Shown here piece after piece: positions 38,501 through 50,203 of a stretch of DNA of 64,000 bases (position 1 is the stretch's first letter; every line of letters starts with the position of its first letter). The notes under the pieces are model-generated. The model had not been told where the DNA came from and ran no database searches. It was given only the letters and a program-made list of their open reading frames with translations. Made by a program: the position numbers and the translations under genes. The stretch comes from Macrobrachium rosenbergii (Eukaryota > Arthropoda > Malacostraca > Decapoda > Palaemonidae). The stretch is from positions 9,225,162 to 9,289,161 of the forward strand of contig NC_089749.1 of the NCBI RefSeq assembly GCF_040412425.1, given 5' to 3'.

Positions 38501-41500
38501 TGAGGTATTATTCCGCGTAAAAATAGCCCCCCATATTTGAATTGTTTATTTACTCTATCTCTTTATCGTACGGTAGTTCTTTTTAGTAATGTCACCCAAA
38601 CGTTTAGTACCATTCAAGTGTAAAACATGGCATGACAAGGAAGTTCTGTTAAAAGTGACCAAAAATACTAATTCAGTTGAAATAATCAGTTTGGGCATTG
38701 TGTCTCCTGTACTCTGATGTACCAAAAAGAACTTATAAATATAATTATTGAAAATTATACTTCTTATTGAGCTTACTTATATCAAATAAACCCTACATCA
38801 ATCCCTTACGCAATATGGAATACAGAAGAAAAAAAGCAACAATGTCCCTTAATGGTTTGTCCTTGACCAATATACAGTTCTATTGCAAGCTGCTCATTCA
38901 TCACATCCAGCTAAATAAATGTCAAATCATTTACTTCCAATGGTATAAAGGAAAACACCTGCCTTTTAGAAGATATTACCTGTGCCACATTAGTCTGGCC
39001 ATAACTTTTTTCTTTGTCAACAAAGGTAGAAGATCTTTCAATCAATATGCTATCACTAACAAATGTAGAAGACCTGTATTAAAGCAACCGGCTATCTTTC
39101 GTTCTTGAAATAGGACTCTTTTAATTTCAACACGTCGACTTTTGCAGAGGCCTTTCTAGTGTTAACGTAGTGCACTATCACATGGTTCTACTTGTAACCC
39201 CCTTGATTTGGAATTCTCAGAAGGCAGTTCAAGGCATTTCAGATCATCTTAAGTTAGGTCATTTTTGGGGGCAAAGAATGTGCTAATCATACCTAAAACT
39301 TTCGATTTTCATTTCAACATAATAAAATGATAAAGGAGTGACAATTACAAAGGAAGGAGAGAGATTAAACACTCAAGAAACATCAATGAAAAAATGTTTG
39401 AGCTAGTATAAAGACTGTGGGAAGCGTTTTTTAACAAATCACTCCCATACCCAATTGAACAACAATAGGAAAACAACCGCACTCCTTGCTTTTTGATTAT
39501 GTTGAAGTTTTATTGCTTTTTATTCGCTCTAACACTAATCACATGAGAGTAGAACCAAATATGTCACACCAACATAACTGCTTTTAAAGCGGCCACAAGA
39601 GAAAATGTAGAAATGATTTGTTTTGGTACTGCTATGTAACACCTCCCAGATTTAACTTTCCAGAGATCCTATTACTGTGACCTGCTGCCCTGCTAAATGA
39701 AATTACACAGAAGCTTAATGAAAACAAACATAAACACTCATGATTAACATGCCATAATTTTCATCAGTTTTAAAACCCGTTACCAGACTGAAATAAGACT
39801 AGGATTTTTACTCTGCACAGGAAAACAGGATGACGAAAAAGTACGAGCATCCCCTTAAATCTGAGCCTATGTTACAGAAAATTAAATACTCCATAATCAA
39901 GCTTACACCATGTGAAAAATATACAACACAGATTTTTTTAATATATTAAAACCATGTAAGATGAGAACATTTTCAGAAACCTGAGATCCTAATGCAGTTA
40001 TATTGGAAAACAAATTACAGTAGTAAATAAGGAAATCGCACTGGAACAGACCTGCAATGATAGTAACTCACTCGTGTTAATTGTAAAGTTACTTAACAAA
40101 AGAGGACTCTGACCTATGACAATCCTCATATCTTAACACAATCCTAAACCATAGGTAGTCATTCTTAAATTAACTGTGTCCAATTACAGATATGTGTGGA
40201 CTCACTTGATGGACAGCCAGAATATGTCTTGAGAGCAACAGGAACTATGAACCTTTAGGCTAGTGAACTTTAGGGACGTAACCAAATTGAAAAATACCAA
40301 TCTTCACAACAGCACAAGAGTACTAAAGCAATTTTAAAGCTTTCAAGAGTGCTAAAAGGCCCTCTTGAGATTTTAACAAAAGTGGAAAAACGTCCAACAG
40401 AAAATAACACTTTACGTTACGTCGTGAGAATAAAAAAAAAAAAGCCTCGGACATACATAATTAAAACTCAAAGTAAATGTGAGAATAGAAAATTGTCTCT
40501 CTACATGAATAAAAAAAAATTACTAAAAGACCAAGTGAATTAACTTGAAAGTTCCTAAAACAAAACTGTAATATGAAAGTAAACTAGCTGTTTACTGATC
40601 AAGCTAAACCATAAAGAAGGAAAACACCTTGGGGGGGAAATATGTCAACTGTATTGTGAAATGTGATAGAAAGTAGGAACAAGCATGTTAATAGAAGAGT
40701 ACTGTGAAGGGATCGACTTCGGGACCAAAAATCGAGTGTGTTGACGCTGAAGAATGGGACAGTGAAAAGAAACACAGCTTAGAAAGTCACTGTCAAAGTA
40801 AAGAATAAAGGGGATTCGTACTACCCAAAAGAAAATGGTATGTTAAGCAAATTCCAGTTCAAAATCTTGAAGCTCTTGATGAGGAGAAGGCTGTAACCTA
40901 CAAATTCCTAACAGACAGACAAAGATTTGCAACATAAAACCCTATGGACAAGGACGTATAAAGAACTATGTTACAGGACACCTTGATAATATCAGTAAGG
41001 ATAAATCACAGATAAATAATCACACCAAGACTAACAAGAAGTTGGTTCAAGTGAAACAAGTGAGAGTATGCCTCATTCTGAGAAAAAAAAGGAAAAAGTA
41101 TTAGCCTCAAAGGTAAAACAGCTGTCAAAAGAATAAAATTCAGCTGAAATGAAGCTATAATGGGTAAGCAAATCTCAAAGTTAACCAAAGCATGCCTCCC
41201 TGTCATAAGCAAGTTCTTCTGCTGATATGACCTCTTCCAACATCAAAACCACATGGGATTGTGGGAATTATGACCTCTTCCAACATCAAAACCACATAGG
41301 ATTGTGGGAATTTACAAAGGGAAGCCCTGTAGGGAGGACTGAAAATTGTTGTTCCCTTGTGGATTTAATCACAAGTGAAATTATCTTAGATCAGAAATCT
41401 AATGAAGATCCAGTGACCAAAGGAATTGCTATGCAAAATGCTTCAGTACCTCATGCAATCAAAAGTGAAAAAGGTAAAAAATTGTGAATTCTGTTGATAA

Positions 41501-44500
41501 AGAGGAGAAAAGCATGAACAAGAGGGCTAGTAAATTTAGTACAAAGTGTTCTTGTATTTTAAAGAGACAAGGAAGATGGTATTACAATTGTCAACAAGAA
41601 ACAGGCATAAAAACAAGTGTTATTAAGAGTTTAACTTGCTCAGAACAGTTCAGACAAAACGGGCCAAATTGGAAAGATGAAAGAAGTACAGAATAGATGA
41701 ACTTGTAGCAAAGGAAGGCCACAAGAGGAATGAGGAGGGTAGAGAGGGGAAAATCCTCTGCAACTCTTAGAATCCCATAACTGAAAAGTGCATCCAAGGA
41801 AAATACATACTTCACCAAGAAAGGGACATCAGTTGGTTTTATTCCTCCAGAAAAAAAAAAAAAAAAAAAAAGATACGAATATTATTGCCAGTGCTCTCTT
41901 ATAACAGAGCGCAAGAAAAATCACAGCAGTCTGTGTATTTCAGCCTTCCATTAAATTACCACCCAGTCCCAAGCCACTAAAAGCAACATATCTAGAATAC
42001 AAAGATTTTATTCACGGTGAAAAGATGATTTGCATAGCAATGTAATACTGGATGACCAAAATGAGAATACTGAGCATGGGGAAGCTCTAAATTGATGCAC
42101 GATTTAGTGATAAAAAAAGTAGAGAAAGGAAAACGAAGAGAGGGGTGCGTGGTTCCTCATGGAAAACGAAAAGATACGAATCCACTGGATGTCAGCTAAA
42201 AAAGAGAGCTAACAAATTAACGAAACATTAATATCTATCCTTTTCATATTGCAAATTCAAATGAGATCATTGTAACAGCCAAGTGAATAACTGGAATGTT
42301 TCATTACAGCAATTATCATCTAAGTCTCTTCTTCCAATTTCTATAAACTTCCGTTGCTTACTACCAAAGGTATGGCTGCAGGCATTTGATGCACTCAAAT
42401 ACAGGATGTTGCACCGTACAAAATATACAGCACAGCCACTTGTCATTACACAGAATGACTCTCGGTATGCAAAAGTGGGATGCAACAGCATGCCTGCGAC
42501 TGGACAACATTCACTTAACTTCACCTAAGCAAGGAGCTAAGTTTAGGAGGAATTATTGAAACTGCACAACACCTTTGGAGGGATCTCAAAATGCCACTTA
42601 TCGAAAATGAACGAGTACAGAAAATGCATCAGTGCCCCGCTTTGAAAAACAACCCCCTAATTCCTGGGCAAATATGGCCTGTAGATAATTCTTTGCATTA
42701 CCTGTACTAAACAAACAATTTGAATAGTGAATGTTGGAGTGGGTTTTACAAAGACGATAATACTTCGGTTACCAATAGATACAAACTATATACAGAATAA
42801 CAGACTCAAAATTATAGCTGACGCAACTGACCATGCCGACTGTCACAAATTAACGAATGAACTGTCAAAAATGAGTAAGAATAATCATGTATGGTTTCCA
42901 AAAATGTTGTTGACCCCCAAAGTCTTGTGTGAATACCAATGAGGATTTCAGAATCTACGATATTTGTTATTTATAAAAACCCTTCCGATTTATACACAAG
43001 AAAAGGAAAGAACATAGGGAACGTGCCAAGATTGATACTGGGTAATAAAAAAAAAAATATTGCTGTGTGGCTGTACATCGTTAAAATCAAACTCGAACTA
43101 AACTAAAAGTTACTTAAGTCATTACACGAAAATGTCCTCATAGCAGGCATATATATGGTGAGTTATACAATTAACCCATTTATTTGTCTCCATTTTCCAC
43201 TGTCAGTAATAGTAATACTTCAAGTATTCTCTAAAAGAAAAGATGAAATATTCAACAAAACGAAAAACCCCAAAATGAACTAATCGTCTTACAGAAGCAA
43301 ATAGAAGCAGACAAAACTGCATGGTTATTTATGTAGTTCATTTACAAATGTACAAATGAATGTAGTTATCCTGACCACTGTTTATGTCACAAACATTACT
43401 ATCTGCATCTGTTCTCACTCGTTCTATTTTTCGTCTCTTGACAATTCAAAGCCCCTATTTTCTGTTCCAAAAAGTATATGACATAATTACACACATTTTT
43501 TCTCTCTTTTTTGTTATTTTTTTTTTGTTTGTTTAAGTAGTTAAGACAAACCAAGGGACACGTGCTCATATCCCCTGACTAGCATGTCATCATCCCCTGG
43601 GTGGGTCGCCCTCTGGACCGAGGGCGAAGTTTGTATGCAGCAGCAGCAGCAGCAGTAGCAGCAGCAGCCTGTTCACAATCTTCTGTACTTGAGGATCAGT
43701 AGATTTACGGGATTAAGTGCTATCCAGCAAGTAGTTCTGACTAGTGTGAGGAATGACTAGCTGACTTGTTCATGAACCTACACACTACTCCCCTAGTAAG
43801 GAGGAGCCTGCTGCATACCTGAAAGCAAAACACGGGACTGCTGTAAGCGCCTGGCAGGATATCTAATGATGCATATGAGGAAGTGCTACAGTCAAATTTC
43901 CTGTTCAGTTGGTGTAATGGAAAAAATACCAAATCCTGAAGTAATTTGTATTTTTCCTGACGTACGAACCTGCGCTTTGATGCATGGAGTAATTTTGTGC
44001 ACAGCGTGCTTCGGCTTTTGCTGAATCGTCTCGCAAAACAATATCCTAACGGTTAGGCCCGTGGTCAAGTAAGACCTGAGATGGCCTTACCTTATTATTG
44101 TGCTTGCAGCTACGTTCGCTTTCACACGCAATTACTCCATCCACGAAAGCTTTGGTTCGTACTCGTGTCGGAACAAATATATGTCATGTTCAATAAATGT
44201 CAAGGATGTGACACAAGCGACAAGATACTTGAGCAATCACTGAAGTTGGAAAAATCAATTTAGGAAAATCTTTTCCAGCATTTAGCAACCGGGATAATGA
44301 AAGCAATGAAAAGCTTAAGCTTTTAAAAAGCAAAGGTATCTTGTGCCTCATGTTCCAGCAACAGGGTCTTGTGTCTTTACTTTCCAAGGGAATATTCAAC
44401 ATCGAGTAAAAACAACATAGGATTTGTGATGTCAGGTACAAAACAAAACATGTTTCTGTTTTCAGTGTAGATCAAGTTATTCATCTCTGTTAAGTGAATT

Positions 44501-46594
44501 ATAACTTTTATAAGTGATGCAAGCAAGTTTTGTATATAATTTAAGATAAATGGATTATACCACTCTACAATAAAAAGGGGAACTGAAAGATAAGGTTCAG
44601 TACACTAAGACACTTTTCCATGAAAGTGTTGGTATTTCAAGCATAAAGCGAGTGAATACAACTGCTGGATGGGACCTACCTGACACCTGAGATTTCTCAA
44701 AGTGTAGTTTTTAAAAGGCAAGTGTTGAATACAAAACTAAGGGCACTACACAGTATACATCAGTTAAATGCTAAACACAGACACACCAAGATATCATAAA
44801 ACTTTGATAGAAAAACCTTAAGTCTAAATACTTACTTTTAAATCGCACCATCTTATTATAAATTTATAACCATTCAGACTCCAGTGCAATAGCTATTTAC
44901 ATTATTAGCATTCAGTGATGTATTTAACTCCAATCAGAAACACACCAATAACAAATAACAAGCTGCTTAACACTGGCTTCAAAAAACACAAGCCTAATCA
45001 CTACAGTCATGACCCCATGAACTTTCAAAATTTGTTTACCAATAAACAAAAAGGTCTGTTACAATTTCTTTGATATAAAAGATAAGTCCTAATGACATGG
45101 AAGACTGCAAATACTGTCTCCTCTCAATAAACATTAAACTATCCAAGTTCCAACCAGAAATTCCCTATGTAAACCTATGAAAGAAAACGTGGGCTGATTT
45201 ACTCCCAATTTTTATGAACAAGGTGTTTATTGGAAAACAGAGTTGTGTCGATGTATGTTATTAGATGCTTTTAAATTTCTATGCTATTGATGTGTGGACT
45301 TGTTAGAATATTCTTTTTCTTTTGATAAAACATAAATCAATGAAGATACCTGGGTGTCAGATCATACCAGAAACACTGATTGCATAGTCTGCATGTTAGA
45401 AGACGACATTAATCAAGAATATACTGTATCTACAAACATAACCAATATAAAAAAAAATTTGTTTAGTACTGGTATGTATAACAGAACACACTAGGATCTA
45501 CTTTTTCACAAAGCCACTTGTAGGGATCAATAACCCTCAAATTGGAGTTTGTATTTTTGTTAGTTTGTAGTACGAGCGAAGTATTGAATATTGCTCTAAA
45601 CACGAGTCAAAGGAATTCTCAGCCGGACATCGAATGAAAAGTGGTTAGGCTTACAACTAAAGCTTGATTCAGAAAAACTGCCAGACCCATTACTCGGCAA
45701 TAAGTGACAAAAAGGTACTGTGAGAAATCAGTGAGAATAAAAGAATTGTAGACCTCTACATTTTAATCATTTGCCCACTACAGTACAAATATCAATTACA
45801 CTGCAAAGCAGAAGCTTTACGGAAACAGAGTTTGACAGAAACAATCTTATAAATACTCCAGAGAAAATCAACATTCAAAAACAAATTTGTACCAAATAAA
45901 ACTGCAATATCAACATCATTATTACGGGATTATTACAGTACAACCCATACAGATGACTAGATACATCTAAGAAAAACAAATCTGTTACACAGATGAGTGA
46001 GCAAACTGCTGAGGTACCATTCCTGATTTGTCGGCATCTGTGCTTCACAGGACTCTACAAACTGACGCCACACAGTCTCAAAGATTAAATGTCTGAACAA
46101 GGTAAGCTCTAAAGTAAGATCAGATACTCCTGACTGTTAATTATATTTGTTACATACTGAACTCTGTTCTTCTAAGCAGCCAAGGTAATACCTTCAACAG
46201 CAGGTGAATGGAAGCCTCTATACCTTGATCGATTCTTGACTAATTGTCCTTTTGTTCAAAATACAGGTTTGACAACCACTATGCAGTAATGTGAAGCCAC
46301 TACCCCCTCCCAAGAATGCAGTGTAGGCTAGTTGCATCAAATTCCAAATTAAAGTATAAATTTCAATCTACATTTACAACCCCAATGTTTTTCACGTGTT
46401 GGGCTGGGCTTTGTATAGTATACCAGTTCAGTAATTATTTAACATTATCATCAACTTGTAAAATAAGATAAAAAACCAATGAATCTTCTGTTTATGAGAA
46501 GTAAAAGTACTTCGATGACTACCTAACCAAATTAAAAAGCTGAAGAAGACCTCTTCTTATCTTTTCTATAACTGATCTCTTCTTTTTGCATTTC

Positions 46595-46735
46595 TTGTTA
46601 ACCTTCTGTTGCTTCTTTCAAATGAACACCATATTCTTTGGAAGCTTGAATTTCAAGTCAATGGCCCCTGTGGTGGGCTTGTTCCACATGGACAGGGTTC
46701 ATAATTATAATAATAATAATAAAAAAAAGAAGTTA
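46595..46735 (+). repeat. family B copy with short (AAT)n tail
   Basis: It contains aacaccatattctttggaag, cttgaatttcaagtcaatgg and cccctgtggtgggcttgttc, then only five or so AAT units. It lies downstream of the synaptogyrin stop, antisense to the gene. Confidence 0.85.
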
Positions 46736-47369
46736 ATTACCTAAAGAGGAGTGCTTACCATCATAAAGAAAACACGTCACCTGGCTCCATTAAAAGCTAA
46801 TTACTGATGACACCAAATTTATAACATCCAGCCTCTCAGCCAGTCAACATTTTTTTCACTTAACTGGTACAATACTGTCATACTGTTTATCATGATAACA
46901 CTGCTGCTTATAACTCCACACTCCCACCATGTGCATAATCCATTTCATAAGAATCATGACACGATTACAGTAAAAATAATTTAACAGCTAAGTTTGGAAT
47001 AATTTACATACATTCTACCTATGGGAACACAAGTGCAAAACCCCTCCAGGAGAGGGTATTGCCTAAAAATATGCATATTAGGATCCACAAACTCCGTTGT
47101 GTATTAATTACACAAGTTAAAGGACCAGATAAAATCATCTGAAAGATATTGCTTATTTTCCCATACACAATGTACAGTGCCCTAAGTCTTCCACAAACTT
47201 TCAAGTCGACTTGAAGATGTCTAACAAAATCCTACAGGTAATTAACGTTCTGTAACCCTTTCTGGGAACAAAATGGTAAAAGCTATCACTTCCTAGTGAA
47301 AATAAAATAATATCTGAATCATAATGCTAAATGAGACTCTAAAACTGTGAGATTTAACAAAACTTGACT

Positions 47370-47375
47370 TTTATT
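47370..47375 (-). terminator. candidate proximal poly(A) signal AATAAA
   Basis: This AATAAA on the minus strand lies about 430 nt downstream of the synaptogyrin stop codon. It is the nearest canonical signal I noticed. Use is inferred from position only. Confidence 0.35.
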
Positions 47376-47803
47376 CCCAAGAACAAAAAACTGAAGCATC
47401 TGTGAAAACCCTTGTGTAAGTTGCGGGTACACTGCACTTGTTATTCACGAGAGAAAAATTGCATTGCTTCAGCATTGCACTGTCTAATGAGTGACTTGAA
47501 CGCTTCACAGGTTTCAACAGTATAACACATGCATCGTAATATGTTCATTCCTTTAAAACATTTTGTCTCTGACTCAAAAATATCCGACAGGTTCTTTAAC
47601 ACTTAACAAATCTCTCTCCCACAAGTCAATAACTGCGGCTTCATAATTACATGTACAAAATAAAGGAACAAACATACAGAAAAAGCTTTCAGAGCTCAGC
47701 GACAATGTCACTCGAGTACAATGAACCAGACTTGGGAGCTCAAAATCAGAAAGCAATCTCCAACAAGAAGGAACAACTGTTTCCTCGTCAAGATACAAAA
47801 AGA

Positions 47804-48037
47804 TCATGCCTGTGACTGATACCCCATGTTCCCCATGTCAGCAATGTTATCCATACCTGTTTGTGGCTGGGCTGGCTGTCCGCCAAACGGAGGCTGAGAG
47901 TAACCTCCGTCGGGATCTGTGGCGTCTGGGTAGCTGTTGTAGCCTCCCATGTTTGTAGGATCTGCTTCGTAGCTTGGAGCGAAGGCTTGGTCAGCTCCCT
48001 GTTTGTACCTTAAAAAGGCCAAGTATGCTGCAGCAGC
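47804..48037 (-). CDS. Syngr: synaptogyrin, coding exon 4 and stop (residues 160-236)
   Basis: The terminal coding exon opens with AAAAYLAFLRYKQGAD, matching the family's AGQAVLAFQRYQIGAD, which finishes membrane segment 4. The cytosolic tail (about residues 169-236) is rich in Tyr, Gly, Pro and Gln (GGYNSY, GGYSQPPFGGQ) and ends NMGYQSQA. Vertebrate SYNGR1 ends GYQSQGY, so the C-terminus is conserved as well. The acceptor is ctctccgttcaaaag before 48037, in phase 0. The stop is TGA at 47806-47804. With exons 1-3 the total is 711 nt including the stop, or 236 residues, close to the 233 of human SYNGR1 (length from memory). No frameshift or premature stop is present, so the gene looks functional. 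Confidence 0.92.
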   Translation of the reverse strand, partial: AAAAYLAFLRYKQGADQAFAPSYEADPTNMGGYNSYPDATDPDGGYSQPPFGGQPAQPQTGMDNIADMGNMGYQSQA

Positions 48038-48604
48038 CTTTTGAACGGAGAGACAAAAGGCGCACAGTTAGAAGTGAGCTCATCAATCCTGTCTTCAAAT
48101 GTTAGTTCATCATTATGTGCATACTCCTTCCTCATTACTTCCATTTTTCTTAAATTAATTTTTGAATTCTATCCCTCTAGATATATGATGCATTCTATTA
48201 CCCAAGATTTGCAAATTTTATAGTTTTGCCGATTAAAAATGCATTAGCTTCATATTCTAAAAGTCAAGTTTCTACACCAATTTAACTTTTATCTTCCATC
48301 TTTGACCACATACTTCATTACAAAATCAAGGCAAACAGCAAGGGCAAAATGGCATTCCCTTGGAGAACCTCATTATTTATTGCCTAAAATAATTTATTTT
48401 CAAAATAACAATTTTCATGATGATTAGCCTCAATCTACAAAGAACTGACAGACAATGATGTGAACCTCATGAAATTTTATCATCTGAATTACCTTACTGT
48501 ATTTATCAACCATTTTAAACCCATGGAAAACAAAAAAGCTGGAATACCAGCTAAACGTATTCAACGAAACAATCTAGACTAACACAGCTACGGATAAAAC
48601 AGAA

Positions 48605-48850
48605 TATACTGTGGAATTTAGGTCAAAAGCCAAGCGCTGGGACCTACGAGGTTATTCAGCGCTGAAAGGGAAATTGACAGCAATAAGGTTTGAAACGTGC
48701 AACAGACGAAAAAAACCTTGTAGCTGCACTACGAAAAAATTGCTAGAGAGGGTGGAAAGTCAGATGGAAGAAACAGAATATGAACGGAGGTACATTAAAA
48801 GGAACGAGAGAGGTTGCAACAAGGGGACACTGCAAGCGGATAAAACAAAA
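48605..48850 (+). repeat. SINE-like family C, copy 6 (in synaptogyrin intron 3)
   Basis: taggtcaaaagccaagcgct..gggacctacgaggttattca through gaacgagagaggttgcaaca. The 3' end is lost. Antisense to the host gene. Confidence 0.85.
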
Positions 48851-48998
48851 CATGCAACTCCAAAATTACAAAGAAGTAGACACTACATGCGATAATCTTG
48901 TGCAAACTTGTACGGCATCACAGCCTCAATAACGGTGACTCACGTTACATAAAATAAGCTACGGTACTTAAAGAAAGACTCAAGTATCAGTGTCTTAC

Positions 48999-49138
48999 CC
49001 AAGGAAAGATGGCAAAGAAACTGAAGGTGATAGCTGCTTGCATGTTGTTGACGCCATAGCCCCCTGGAGGATCTTCCGCCTTACTCCACTGGTTAGTCAG
49101 GTAACAAAATCCAATGAAGTACAAGAAGGCCCACAATG
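48999..49138 (-). CDS. Syngr: synaptogyrin, coding exon 3 (residues 113-159)
   Basis: This 140 nt exon completes the split Ala113 codon and encodes membrane segment 3 (ALWAFLYFIGFCYLTNQW). A short intravesicular loop rich in Gly/Pro (SKAEDPPGGYGVNN) follows, then the start of membrane segment 4 (MQAAITFSFFAIFPW). The family hallmarks FCYLxNQW and AAIxFSFFxIFxW are both present. The acceptor is ttttcacag before 49138 and the donor GTAAGA starts at 48998. It ends in phase 0 after Trp159, the same position as the W-A junction of vertebrate synaptogyrins. The exon is too short and too interrupted to be seen as one ATG-to-stop frame; it was found by homology and splice phase. Confidence 0.9.
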
Positions 49139-49433
49139 CTGTGAAAATAGATCCTCATGAACTTTCCTACTACCGACTTCCAATCAAGTACCTTCAAGGG
49201 AAATTCATTAGCTACTAAAAACATTCCAGTACTGCTTTCATATAGTTTCGACTCTGGCACACAGCTGAGATAAGGAAACATTTGATTGTTTTACAGATAT
49301 AGATTATTACTTCAAGTAATTTCCACTGGTTTTGGTAGTCATGATAAATCTTGAAATGCATATCAAAGTGCAATGGAGACGTGATGATACCCAATGTTCA
49401 ATTCAAGGCTTGTCAAAAATATAATATGTAATA

Positions 49434-49748
49434 TACGGGCAGTCCTCGGTTATCGGCGGGGTTCCGTTCTGAGGGTGTGATGATAACTGAAAATCGCCGC
49501 TTACCGGAAATCGGTGATTTTTGCGCTTTTTCGGCGAATTTTGGGGCTTATCGGCTCTGAAAAGCGCCGATTTTCAGTTACCGATGCCTCTGTTAGGTAT
49601 GTATTGGTGCCAATACCCAATTATCGGCGCCAATAAGCGGAAATAGGTGATTTTTGGTGCCGAATATTGCTGATTTTCATCGCTAGACAGGCGTCATAAA
49701 ACCGGATCACTGTTAACCGAGCCCGCTGTTAACCGGGGACTGCCTGTA
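49434..49748. mobile_element. family D MITE with TA target duplication (in synaptogyrin intron 2)
   Basis: The terminal inverted repeats are CGGGCAGTCCTCGGTTA and the complement of TTAACCGGGGACTGCCTG, with TA on both sides (49434-49435, 49747-49748). The 311 bp interior is made of repeated palindromic modules such as atcggcgccaataagcgg and gaaaatcgccgcttaccgg. TA duplication and size fit a non-autonomous Tc1/mariner-type element. No transposase is present. Confidence 0.8.
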
Positions 49749-49968
49749 CCATCCATTATGTATCAGACTGAAGTAAAAGCCTCATTATATACAGTAACTT
49801 GCTAGTATACAATACTTTTGCATAATCATACAATATTCACAAGTTAAGTTGAGAAAGTACTATTAACAAAAAACATGGACTAGGCAAGAACACACTGCCT
49901 TGGTCAGAATAGAACTAGATAAAATAGAATGCTAACAAGATAACAAACTAAAGCTCCAAGATTCTCAC

Positions 49969-50203
49969 CTGAAAATCCCATATCACCCATGACATATCGT
50001 TTCCTCGTCTTGACAGAGGACATCTGTTCAAAGAGGTATTCTCCAACTATGAACCCAATAGAGGCCATGAAAGCAATGACGGAGATGCCGACGCCATAGT
50101 TGCAGGCATTGCTGTCCCCGTTATAAAGGCAGGTTTCCTTCCCCTTGGCGTCTTTCGTCCACCCTTGCGAAGAAATGCATCCAAAGACAATAATGGAGAA
50201 AAA
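49969..50203 (-). CDS. Syngr: synaptogyrin, coding exon 2 (residues 35-112)
   Basis: This exon encodes the rest of membrane segment 1 (FFSIIVFGCISSQGW), then a short intravesicular loop with two cysteines (Cys59 and Cys68, in KETCLYNGDSNACNYGVG). Next come membrane segment 2 (about residues 70-91) and the cytosolic loop SSVKTRKRYVMGDMGFS. The loop matches the conserved family pattern SSVKDRKKAVLSDIGVS. The acceptor is a clear polypyrimidine tract ending tttcag before 50203. The donor is GTGAGA at 49968-49963. The exon is 235 nt and ends in phase 1, with one base of the Ala113 codon. An in-frame read-through upstream of the acceptor is intronic and is not part of the protein. Confidence 0.92.

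Larger units (their letters stand above)
35519..47803 (-). other. microsatellite-poor region downstream of synaptogyrin (possible long 3' UTR)
   Basis: I find no convincing coding exon here. The sequence is moderately AT-rich and mostly unique, with very few simple repeats. Exceptions are a CAG/CTG tract at 43637-43669, a family B copy at 46595-46735, a poly-A run near 41851-41872 and a 43 bp direct duplication at 41227-41312. Open frames on either strand are short, and most begin with non-ATG codons. The contrast with the repeat-laden DNA below 35,100 suggests it belongs to the synaptogyrin transcription unit or to constrained flanking DNA. Confidence 0.4.
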
